Shown in pieces: positions 8,380 through 16,957 of a DNA stretch of 34,454 bases (position 1 is the first letter of the stretch; every line of letters begins with the position of its first letter). Below the pieces are notes generated by a model. That model made no database searches. It saw only the letters and a program-made list of their open reading frames with translations, and was not told the DNA's origin. The DNA is from Verrucomicrobiaceae bacterium (GTDB lineage: Bacteria > Verrucomicrobiota > Verrucomicrobiia > Verrucomicrobiales > DEV007): the NCBI GenBank assembly GCA_012719225.1, contig JAAYAT010000046.1, positions 1 through 34,454 on the forward strand, read 5' to 3'. Made by a program: the position numbers and the translations under genes.

Positions 8380-11300
8380 GTGATGGCGAACTGCTGGCGA
8401 TCTTCCTTCCTGCCTTCCGCTCTGCTCCTCTGGGTGGCATGGCACGGTTTCGGCCATCCCGCGACCGCCCAGGCGCCCCAGGAAAATCACATCCGATTCA
8501 CCTCGCTCTCCACCTCCACCGCCCGGGGACTCAAATCGGATTTGGTGCGGGACATCGTTCAGGATACGAACGGTTCCGTCTGGCTCGCGACCCACCGAGG
8601 GCTGAGTCGCTTCGACGGTTGGGAGACGATCCACTATCCGCACCCTCCCGGTCGCAACGGCAGCCCCGGAGGCGACCGGATCAGCGCCATCGCCACCACC
8701 CGCAGCCAAAAGGGCGTGCTCTGGATCGGGACCTCCTCCCGGGGACTGCTCCAATTTCATCAGGACACCGGCAAGACCATCCCGCTGGCGACGGGACCGG
8801 ACGACCGTTCCATTGTGGATCTCGCCATTTCCGAAGACCGCTTTCTCTGGGTCGGGACCGATGCCGGGCTCCGTCTCCTCCACCTCGCCACCGGGGAAAT
8901 CACCGCGGTCGAGGGACCGCTCGGGAGCAGCCGCATCGCCTCGATCACCGTCCTGGGCCAGGAGGAAGTCTGGGTGGGAACGGTCGCCGGCGATCTCTAC
9001 CACTGGAAGAGCCAGGAACACACTTTCCAAAAATTCTGGTCGACCACCGTGCCGGTCACCGCCGTGGCCCGCGATGCCAAGAACCGCATCTGGATCGGGA
9101 CCGCCGGGAACGGGGTCTACACCTACTCCGCCGGGAGCGCCCGGAATCCCGTTCCCTTTCCGATCCGGGAAAAGAACATCACCTCGCTTTTCGTCGATTC
9201 CAACTTCGATCTCTGGGTCGGCACGAGGAACGGCCTGGCCCTCTTCGACCGGGGCAACGACACCTTCCTCTATTTCACCAACAACCCCCGCCACGCCGAC
9301 AGCCTCGCCGACAACCAGATCTCGGCGATTTTTGAAGATCGCTCCCGCATCCTCTGGATCGCGACCTACGGAGGCGGCGCGAGCCGTTTTCCCCTCGACC
9401 GCCAATGGTTCGCCCATCTGCGTTTTCACCCCGGGAAAAAAAACGGCCTGCCGCACCCTGCGGTCCAAACCCTAGGCCACAGCGACGGCGACGACATCTG
9501 GATCGGAACCGAGCGGGGACTCGCCCGCTGGGATGCCGGGGCCGCCGCCTACGCCGGAATCCCGTCCGGCCTGACAGCGGTCCCGTCTCCCGACGAATCA
9601 CCGTCGGCAACAGGGTCGACTCCGAATATCAACAGGGTCATGAAAGACGACGAGGGACGACTCTGGCTCGCCACCCGGGGCGACGGACTGCTCCGCCACG
9701 ATCGCGACGGCGCGGTCACGGTTTTCCGGCACGAACCGGGCAACCCCGCCTCCCTCGGGCACGACAATGTCTCCACCGTGTTTCAGGACAGCCGCGGACG
9801 GATTTTCGCCGGGACCCATGGCGGAGGTCTCTGGCGGTGGGAACCCGCATCCCCCCGCTTCACCCGCATCCTCGCGGACGAGGGAGCCGACGCGGGCGAC
9901 ACGGGCGGGTCGGCCGATTTCATCCAGACGATCCGGGAAGATCCCTCGGGCGATCTCTGGATTTCCACTCCCTCGCAAATTTACCTGCTGCGGAAAGACG
10001 CCACCGCGTTGGTCTCCTTCGCCGCTGCCTTTCCCCGGGCCGAAAAAACCACCGGCGAGCGCTTCACCACCCTGCTGCCCGACAACAACGGCATCGTCTG
10101 GATCGGCACCCTCAACGCGGGCCTCGACCGCTTCAACAGCCGCACCGGCGAGATGACCAATTTCAACCAAGCCGTCAACGGACTGCCCGATGACAAAGTC
10201 GTCTCCCTGATCAAGGACGAGAACCATTTCCTCTGGGTGGCCACCCGCACCGGAATCGCGCGACTCAATTCCATGCAGAGCGAGTTCCGCGTGTTCTCCG
10301 GCCAGGACGGTCTCCAGACCGAGGGATTTTCGATCGACGCGGTCGCCCGCGACGCGGCCGGCAGGCTTTACTTCGGCGGTCTCGACGGATTCAACATCGT
10401 CGATCCCGCCAATCTCCCCGCGCTTCCCCGCCCGCCCAATCCCATCCTCACCAGCTTCGAATATTTCGGCGAACCGGTCGCCCCGCGCGCGGGCGGCATC
10501 CTCGAACGCGAACTCGCCGCGACCGACGAGATCCGCCTCCCCTACGATCAGCGGATCCGTTTCGCCTTTCGCTTCGCCAACCTCGATCACCAGCTCCCCG
10601 ACCGGGGCTTTTTCCGATATATGCTGGAGGGCTACGAATACGAGTGGCAGACCGCCGGGGAGGATCACAAGGCGGTCTACGCGAATCTCCCCCCCGGGAA
10701 ATATCTTTTCAAAGTGCAGAGCTCCCTCGACGGACGCGAGTGGCCCGACATCACCGCAAAAGTGCGCCTCCTGATCCGCCCGCCCTGGTGGCAGACCTGG
10801 TGGGCCGAGACGCTCGGACTGCTCGCCGTCGTCAGTCTCATCGTCCTCGTGATCCGCTTTTCCATCCAATCCCGGGTCCGCCAGATGAACCGCCACGAGG
10901 AAATGCTGACCGCCCAGCGCGACAAGGCCGAGGCCGCCCTCGCCCGCCAATTGCAGAACCGCATGTTGCTCGAACGCACCACCAAGGAATTCTCCAGCGG
11001 GGTGCGCAAGGACCAGATTCTCAGCGACGCCCTCCACCACATCACCGAGCAATTCGGCGCGACCCACTGCCTCGTCCAGCGGCTCGTCCCGGTCGAGGAC
11101 GACGACGGCATCTCCCGCGACACCCTGAAACAGATCGGCTATTGCAGACGCTTCGGGCGCGGACCGGACGAAGGCAAACCCAGCCTCTCGATCACCGACC
11201 CTCTCGCCCGACACATCCTGCGGTCGGACTCCGTCGTCTCTCTCGCCAAGTCCATTCCCGAATCCATCCAGTCGCCCTTTCCCGAAGACGAACCCATCAC

Positions 11301-12723
11301 CCTGCTCGCCGCCAAGACCAGTTTCCGCGAAGTGCCCAACGGACTGGTCCTCCTCCTCCGGGTCGGTCCCAGCGCCCCGTGGTCCGAAGAAGACATCAAG
11401 CTGCTCGAGGCCCTCACCGGACAATTCGGCATCTCCATCGCCAATATCAACACCGCCGCGATCGAGGAAAAATACCGCAACCACCTCGTCGAGGCCCGCC
11501 ACCTCGCCGAAGTCGCCAACCGCGCCAAGAGCGACTTCCTCGCCAAGATGACCCACGAGCTGCGCACTCCGCTCAACGCCATCATCGGCTTTTCCGAGAT
11601 CCTCGGCGAGGACAAGAGCCTCAACCCCAAACAACGCGAAACCCTCGACATCATCAACAACAGCGGCGAGCACCTCCTCGACGTCATCAACGAAATTCTC
11701 GACCTTTCCAAAATCGAGGCCGGCAAGATGGAGCTGCACGAGGAGACTTTCGAACTGACTCCCCTGCTCAAATCGGTCTACGAAATGCTCGCAATGAAGG
11801 CCGCGGCGAACCGCATCGCCTTTCACTTTTCCGCCCGCTCCCCCCTCCCCGCCGAGATCACGACCGACCGCAGCAAACTGCGCCAGATCCTCATCAACCT
11901 CATCGGGAACGCGATCAAATTCACCGCCCAGGGCGGCGTCAGCGTGTCCCTCTCCGCCACCGAACTCAGCCCCGGCGAGATGGTCATGGGACGCCTCCGC
12001 CGCGACATCCAGCTCGAATTTGAAATCCGCGACACCGGGCGCGGCATCCATGCCGACGAACTCGGCAAGCTCTTCGAGCGGTATTCCCAGACCGAGAGCG
12101 GACGCCGCTCCTCCGAAGGCACCGGACTCGGTCTCCCCATCGCGAAAAGTTTCGTGCAACTGATGGGCGGCGACATCGAAGTCGAATCCGTCTTCGGCGA
12201 GGGCACCACCTTCCGCTTCACCATCGCCTGCGAGGAGGTCGCTCCGGCCAAGGCGGACGCGGCCCACCACAGCGTCAGCCTCGACGAGAAAACCGCCCAG
12301 CGCATCAACGGTTTCACCTCGGCCCATCCGGAAATCCGCATCCTCATCGCCGAAGACCAACCCACCAACCGCCTCCTCCTCAAGCGCATCCTCGGCAAGG
12401 CCGGCTTCGCCCTCGCCGAAGCGGCCAACGGCCAGGAGGCGATCGAAAAATGGAGCGAGTGGAAACCGCACCTCATCCTCATGGACGAAGACATGCCGGT
12501 CAAAAAGGGCTCCGAAGCGACCCGCGAGATCAAGAACCTGGCCACGGCGGAGAGCGACACCGTCATCGTCTCCCTCACCGCCTACGCCCTCGAACAGGCG
12601 CGACTCGGCGCGATCGAGGCGGGCTGCGCCGACTTCGTCGCCAAACCGTTCCGCTCCCACGAACTCTTCTCCGTGATCTCGAAACACCTCGGCGTCGATT
12701 ACACCTTCACCGACGCCGCCTGA
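8380..12723 (+). CDS. Hybrid sensor histidine kinase: signal peptide, 14 Reg_prop repeats, Y_Y_Y domain, TM, GAF-like, HisKA, HATPase_c, REC
   Basis: Repeated [VLI]W[IVL][GA]T..GL..F motifs; PPWWQTWWAE before TM; KSDFLAKMTHELRTPLNAIIGFSEIL; LINLIGNAIKF, DTGRGI, GTGLGLPIAKSFV; REC LILMDEDMPVKKG. GTG 8380 or ATG 8383 start. Confidence 0.95.
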   Translation: MMANCWRSSFLPSALLLWVAWHGFGHPATAQAPQENHIRFTSLSTSTARGLKSDLVRDIVQDTNGSVWLATHRGLSRFDGWETIHYPHPPGRNGSPGGDRISAIATTRSQKGVLWIGTSSRGLLQFHQDTGKTIPLATGPDDRSIVDLAISEDRFLWVGTDAGLRLLHLATGEITAVEGPLGSSRIASITVLGQEEVWVGTVAGDLYHWKSQEHTFQKFWSTTVPVTAVARDAKNRIWIGTAGNGVYTYSAGSARNPVPFPIREKNITSLFVDSNFDLWVGTRNGLALFDRGNDTFLYFTNNPRHADSLADNQISAIFEDRSRILWIATYGGGASRFPLDRQWFAHLRFHPGKKNGLPHPAVQTLGHSDGDDIWIGTERGLARWDAGAAAYAGIPSGLTAVPSPDESPSATGSTPNINRVMKDDEGRLWLATRGDGLLRHDRDGAVTVFRHEPGNPASLGHDNVSTVFQDSRGRIFAGTHGGGLWRWEPASPRFTRILADEGADAGDTGGSADFIQTIREDPSGDLWISTPSQIYLLRKDATALVSFAAAFPRAEKTTGERFTTLLPDNNGIVWIGTLNAGLDRFNSRTGEMTNFNQAVNGLPDDKVVSLIKDENHFLWVATRTGIARLNSMQSEFRVFSGQDGLQTEGFSIDAVARDAAGRLYFGGLDGFNIVDPANLPALPRPPNPILTSFEYFGEPVAPRAGGILERELAATDEIRLPYDQRIRFAFRFANLDHQLPDRGFFRYMLEGYEYEWQTAGEDHKAVYANLPPGKYLFKVQSSLDGREWPDITAKVRLLIRPPWWQTWWAETLGLLAVVSLIVLVIRFSIQSRVRQMNRHEEMLTAQRDKAEAALARQLQNRMLLERTTKEFSSGVRKDQILSDALHHITEQFGATHCLVQRLVPVEDDDGISRDTLKQIGYCRRFGRGPDEGKPSLSITDPLARHILRSDSVVSLAKSIPESIQSPFPEDEPITLLAAKTSFREVPNGLVLLLRVGPSAPWSEEDIKLLEALTGQFGISIANINTAAIEEKYRNHLVEARHLAEVANRAKSDFLAKMTHELRTPLNAIIGFSEILGEDKSLNPKQRETLDIINNSGEHLLDVINEILDLSKIEAGKMELHEETFELTPLLKSVYEMLAMKAAANRIAFHFSARSPLPAEITTDRSKLRQILINLIGNAIKFTAQGGVSVSLSATELSPGEMVMGRLRRDIQLEFEIRDTGRGIHADELGKLFERYSQTESGRRSSEGTGLGLPIAKSFVQLMGGDIEVESVFGEGTTFRFTIACEEVAPAKADAAHHSVSLDEKTAQRINGFTSAHPEIRILIAEDQPTNRLLLKRILGKAGFALAEAANGQEAIEKWSEWKPHLILMDEDMPVKKGSEATREIKNLATAESDTVIVSLTAYALEQARLGAIEAGCADFVAKPFRSHELFSVISKHLGVDYTFTDAA

Positions 12724-12771
12724 GCGAACCGCGGCGGAAACGGCGCAAAACCGGCGGAACAGCCGGGTGCC

Positions 12772-13068
12772 TCAGCGCATGTCCGGGCCTTTGACCTCAT
12801 ACTGGCCCGAGATCTTTTCCCGGATGCAGGGAGCGCTCGCTTCGGCCCAGGCCGCGAAATGCTCACTGGCCTTGTGCATGGCGAACGCCTCTGCATCCCG
12901 GTACAACTCGTAGATGGCGAATTTCGTAGGGTCCTCGATGTGCTGCGACCACTCCCACTTGAGGCAACCCGGTTCGTCCCGGGAATGGATACGGTTGCCC
13001 TCCAGGGCGGCGATCATTTCCTCCAGTTTGGCGGCGTGGGCGACGATGGTGACAACAACGGCGAGCAT
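12772..13068 (-). CDS. Antibiotic biosynthesis monooxygenase (ABM) domain protein / putative quinol monooxygenase
   Basis: 98 aa MLAVVVTIVAHAAKLEEMIAALEGNRIHSRDEPGCLKWEWSQHIEDPTKFAIYELYRDAEAFAMHKASEHFAAW, typical dimeric ABM fold sequence. Confidence 0.85.
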   Translation of the reverse strand: MLAVVVTIVAHAAKLEEMIAALEGNRIHSRDEPGCLKWEWSQHIEDPTKFAIYELYRDAEAFAMHKASEHFAAWAEASAPCIREKISGQYEVKGPDMR

Positions 13069-13201
13069 GATCGCCCGAGATAGGGCAGATGCCGAACTTG
13101 TGCAAGGGATTTGCGTTCGGGCGGATCGAGCGAGGCGAGCGCCAGTCGCGGCGGTCCCCGTTCCCGCTAGAAATACGGCAAAAGAAGTTTACCTGTATTC
13201 T

Positions 13202-14119
13202 ATGAGCGAAGACTACGATCCAAACAAGGCACTCGAAGAATACGGCTACGGCAAACCCGGCCGGGGCAAGACCATCGCGATCGTGCTCCTGTCCGTTCTC
13301 GTCCTTGCGGCGGGTGGCGCGGCCGCGTTTTTGGGGAAATTCTGGAGCGACGAGCAATCCAAGACGCTCACGCTGGAGCAACAGGTCAAGGACCTCTCCA
13401 GCCGGGTCAGCGGCGCGGAAAACAAAAACGCCGAACTCTCCTCGCTGCTCGCCGACAAGCAGGCGGAGGCGGAGCGCGTCTCCGAAGAATGGAGCACCCA
13501 GGTCGAGACCTTGAAAAAACAGCACGCCGAACAACTTCAGCGGACCTACGGCCAGATGAACGAGATCGTCTACGACAGCCGCAAGACGCTCGCCTACATC
13601 GGCGACATCGAGGCCCGGCTGCGCTCGGGACAGAAAATCGATCAGGACGAGGCCGCCAAGCTCGCGGGGGTGATCAACGGACTCGCCTTTCTCCACCAGC
13701 AGTATGGCAAGCCGCTCAACGAATTCCGCGAGTTGGACCGGTATTTCTCGCGCCAACTCTCCGCACTCCCGGAAAACGCGGTGGACCCGCTCGAGACGGC
13801 CCCGCTCGGCAGACGTATTTTCAAAAACAAGGAGTTCAAGGAGGACCGCGCCCAGTATTTCGAAAAGCAGGGGCGTCGCTCCGCCATCGTCGAGGCCAAG
13901 ACCGCGGTGGCCACCGCCTACGCCAGCGCCCAGCGCCAGATGGCCGACATCTCCCTCGACATGAACCAATACCTCGCCCAGCTCCAGCGCATCGTCGACT
14001 CGAACAAGACCAGCGCCGCCGAGGTCGATGAATTTTTCGAGAAATCGAAGGAAATTCTCAAGATCCACGACAAGATCATGAGCATCGAGCCTCCCAAGGC
14101 GGAACCGGTCCAACCCTGA
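13202..14119 (+). CDS. Single-pass membrane protein with long periplasmic/extracytoplasmic coiled coil, unknown function
   Basis: Start MSEDYDPNKALEEYGYGKPGRGKTIAIVLLSVLVLAAGGAAAFLGKFW followed by heptad-rich helix (TLTLEQQVKDLSSRVSGAENKNAELSSLLADKQAEAERV). Confidence 0.75.
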   Translation: MSEDYDPNKALEEYGYGKPGRGKTIAIVLLSVLVLAAGGAAAFLGKFWSDEQSKTLTLEQQVKDLSSRVSGAENKNAELSSLLADKQAEAERVSEEWSTQVETLKKQHAEQLQRTYGQMNEIVYDSRKTLAYIGDIEARLRSGQKIDQDEAAKLAGVINGLAFLHQQYGKPLNEFRELDRYFSRQLSALPENAVDPLETAPLGRRIFKNKEFKEDRAQYFEKQGRRSAIVEAKTAVATAYASAQRQMADISLDMNQYLAQLQRIVDSNKTSAAEVDEFFEKSKEILKIHDKIMSIEPPKAEPVQP

Positions 14120-14291
14120 TCCGTCGCCGCCCCGACCCTCCGATGCTTTGAAATGTGGCTCCGGGTTCTCTTGCTTTCCAATGGCACCGACCGCACCCCT
14201 GGCATCTCCTATCTGGACCGACGGGGACGGAACACCGCCCTTGTCCGACCGCGTTCTCGAAATGCACGGGAAGGAGGATCCCCGGCCCGGG

Positions 14292-15779
14292 ATGACCCGG
14301 CTCGCCGCAGCGGTCCGGGTCGGACTCCTCGCGGCGGCGGCTTTTGTCGGCGGTTGCGAATCCCTTTTCCCCCCCGACGCCAAGCATCACACCCATCTCG
14401 GGATTCCGCCGCACTGGATCGCCGGCGACGCCCCTCTCCCGACCCATTTTCCCGATCACGACTGGGTTGCCGCCTTCGGAGAGCCGGATCTCACCGCCTT
14501 TGTCGGACGTGTCATGGAGGAAAATCGCGATCTCAAAGCGGCCCAATCGCGCATTGAGATCGCCGGAGCCAACGCCCGTATCGCCGGGGCCGACCTCTAC
14601 CCCCGACTCGACGGCTCTTTCTCGGGGCAACGCAACGCTCAGAATTTCATCGGGTTGCCCCTGCCGGGGGTTCCTCCCGACACGATCCTGTCTTCCCAGA
14701 GCAATCATTTCGGTCTCTCACTCGATCTGCAATGGGAGATCGATCTCTGGGGCCGCATCCGGGCGGCGCAATCCGCCGTCGTGGCGGAGTTCGAAGCCTC
14801 GGGCTACGATTTTGCGACCGCGCAACTCTCCCTCGCGGGACAGGCGGCCAAGACCTGGTTCGCCCTCGCCGAAGCGAAGGATCAGGTCGCCCTGGCGCGG
14901 AATGCGATCGCCACCTTTTCCGAAACCGAATCCGCCATCCGGGAGCGGTTCGAACGGGGCATAGAGGACGAGGGGCGGAACCCGGCCTCCCAACTGCTCC
15001 TCGCCCGGGCCGATGTCGCCAACGCCCGCGAAAGCCTCGCCGCCCGCGAAGAGTTGGTGGGACGCGCCGCCCGTCAGCTTGAGATCCTCGCGGGGGGGTA
15101 TCCGAACGGTGCCGCCGGGTCGTCCGCCCGGCTCCCCGAAATGCCGGGGAAAGTGCCCGCCGGTCTGCCCGCGACCCTGCTCGACCGCCGTCCGGATCTC
15201 GCCTCGGCCGAGCGACGTATCGCCGCCGCCGACAAGCGGCTCCTCGAAGCGAAACGATCCCTCCTCCCCGCGATCCGCCTCACCGGCAGCTACGGACACG
15301 CGAGCGAAGATATCAGCGACATCCTCAACAACGACTTCAGCGTGTGGAATGTCGCGGGCAACCTCGCCCAGCCCATCCTCCAGGGAGGTCGGCTCCGGGC
15401 CAACATTGCGAAGCGGGATTCCGAACTCGAACTCGCCGCCGCCGAGTTCGAGCAGGCCGCCCTGACCGCGTTCTCCGAGGTGGAAAACGCCCTCGCCGCC
15501 GAAACTTTCCTGACGCGCCGCGTGGACGCCCTCGAGAACGCGTCGCGTCTCGCCCTCGCCGCGTATCGCCGCTCGCTGGAGGAATTCGAACGGGGGACCG
15601 GAGATTTCCTCACCGTCCTCACCTCGCAGCAGCGGCTGTTCACGAGCCGCGCCCAATCCATCGGTATGCGCCGCCAGCGTCTCGACAACCGCGTCGACCT
15701 CTATCTCGCTCTCGGCGGCAGTTTCCAACCCGCCGAACCTTCCCACGCAACCGCAACCGCAACCGCAACGAAACCATGA
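14292..15779 (+). CDS. Outer-membrane efflux lipoprotein (NodT/OprM-like OMF)
   Basis: Lipobox FVGGC after signal peptide; two TolC-like repeats (DLQWEIDLWGRIRAAQSAVVAEFEAS; AGNLAQPILQGGRLRANIAKRDSELELA). Alternative start 14262. Confidence 0.9.
   Translation: MTRLAAAVRVGLLAAAAFVGGCESLFPPDAKHHTHLGIPPHWIAGDAPLPTHFPDHDWVAAFGEPDLTAFVGRVMEENRDLKAAQSRIEIAGANARIAGADLYPRLDGSFSGQRNAQNFIGLPLPGVPPDTILSSQSNHFGLSLDLQWEIDLWGRIRAAQSAVVAEFEASGYDFATAQLSLAGQAAKTWFALAEAKDQVALARNAIATFSETESAIRERFERGIEDEGRNPASQLLLARADVANARESLAAREELVGRAARQLEILAGGYPNGAAGSSARLPEMPGKVPAGLPATLLDRRPDLASAERRIAAADKRLLEAKRSLLPAIRLTGSYGHASEDISDILNNDFSVWNVAGNLAQPILQGGRLRANIAKRDSELELAAAEFEQAALTAFSEVENALAAETFLTRRVDALENASRLALAAYRRSLEEFERGTGDFLTVLTSQQRLFTSRAQSIGMRRQRLDNRVDLYLALGGSFQPAEPSHATATATATKP
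15746..15769. repeat. Hexamer tandem repeat (CGCAAC)x4
   Basis: Direct reading; encodes the (AT)n tail of the OMF immediately before the ATGA overlap with the next gene. Confidence 0.9.
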
Positions 15780-16957
15780 AACGTTTTGCGAGATTTGTCA
15801 TCGGCCTGCTGATCCTCGCGGGCGGCATCGCTTTTTCCATGCTCCTCTGGGTGACTCGTCCGCAGGCGGAGAAGGCCGACACCGAAGAGACCCTCCCGCT
15901 CGTCGAGGTTCTCCCGGTCCGCTATGAGGAAATGAGCTTCGACATGCCCTCGCAGGGTCTCATCGAGGCATCGCGCAGAACCACCCTCGCGGCCGCCGCG
16001 GCCGGCCGGGTGGTCGAAGTCCACCCCCTCTTCGATGTCGGGCATCGCGTCGACGCGGGCACCTGGCTGGTGAAAATCGACGCGGTAGATTACCGTGCCG
16101 ACCTCGCCGCCGCGACCGCCACTCTCGCCGACGCGGAGACGAATCTCGCCGAGGAACAGGCCCGGGCAGAGCAGGCGAAGCGCGACTGGGATAACCTCGG
16201 TCGCCCCGGCGAACCCTCTGAACTCGCCTCGCGACAACCGCAGTTGCGCGGTGCCGAGGCGCGGGTCGAAGCGGCCCGCACCGCCCTCCGGAAAGCCGAA
16301 GGCGATCTGTCCGACACCGTCCTGACCGCTCCCTTCGACGGCATCATCGCCGCCACCTCGACCGAAGTGGGCAGCTACCTCACCGAGGGCGCGGCGGTCG
16401 CTGAGATTTTCGAAACCCGCTACGAAGTGCGTCTGCCGCTCTCGGTGGACCAATTGCCGTTTTTGCAAACCGGCGAAAACGGCAACCTGCTCGGGGAGGT
16501 GGTCCTGCTCGCCAGCGTCGGCGGGGAAACGAAGGAATATCGCGGACGCATCGTGCGGACCGAAGGCGAGATCGACCGATCGAGCCGCTCCGCCTACGTT
16601 GTCGCGGAAGTGGATGGCGGCAGCGATGGGGCGCAGGCGCACCACCGGCTGCGTCCGGGACTTTTCGTGCAGGCGCGGATCGCCGGCCGCACCCTGCCCC
16701 GCTGTGCCCGCATCCCCTTCTCCGCCTTCGTCGGACTCGAACGAGTCGCCCTTGTCGCTCCCGACAATACCCTCCAGTTTCGCGATGTCACCGTCGTCCA
16801 CCGGGACGAAGAGAGCGTCTACATCTCGGGCGGAGTGGAGGAGAACAGTCTCGTTTGCCTCACCGAACTGCCCGCCAGGATCACCGGCCAAAAAGTCGTG
16901 CCGCGCCCTGTCGCGGACGGCGGCGACGAGGAACCCGCCCCCCAACCGGCACTGTGA
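15776..16957 (+). CDS. RND efflux periplasmic adaptor (MFP)
   Basis: ATGA overlap with OMF; LAAAAAGRVVEVHPLFDVGHRVDAGTWLVKID...LTAPFDGIIAATSTEVGSYLTEG. Confidence 0.9.
   Translation: MKRFARFVIGLLILAGGIAFSMLLWVTRPQAEKADTEETLPLVEVLPVRYEEMSFDMPSQGLIEASRRTTLAAAAAGRVVEVHPLFDVGHRVDAGTWLVKIDAVDYRADLAAATATLADAETNLAEEQARAEQAKRDWDNLGRPGEPSELASRQPQLRGAEARVEAARTALRKAEGDLSDTVLTAPFDGIIAATSTEVGSYLTEGAAVAEIFETRYEVRLPLSVDQLPFLQTGENGNLLGEVVLLASVGGETKEYRGRIVRTEGEIDRSSRSAYVVAEVDGGSDGAQAHHRLRPGLFVQARIAGRTLPRCARIPFSAFVGLERVALVAPDNTLQFRDVTVVHRDEESVYISGGVEENSLVCLTELPARITGQKVVPRPVADGGDEEPAPQPAL

Noticed and set aside
9598-12687. 1029-aa minus-strand ORF opposite the hybrid kinase
   Set aside because: Shadow ORF from GC-biased third codon positions; low-complexity Gly/Asp/Glu/Val composition and no recognisable domain, while the sense frame has clear kinase domains.
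12727-12770. CCGGC-GGAACA-GCCGG hairpin between convergent kinase and ABM genes
   Set aside because: Only 5 bp and no T-tract; expected by chance in GC-rich DNA, so not called a terminator.
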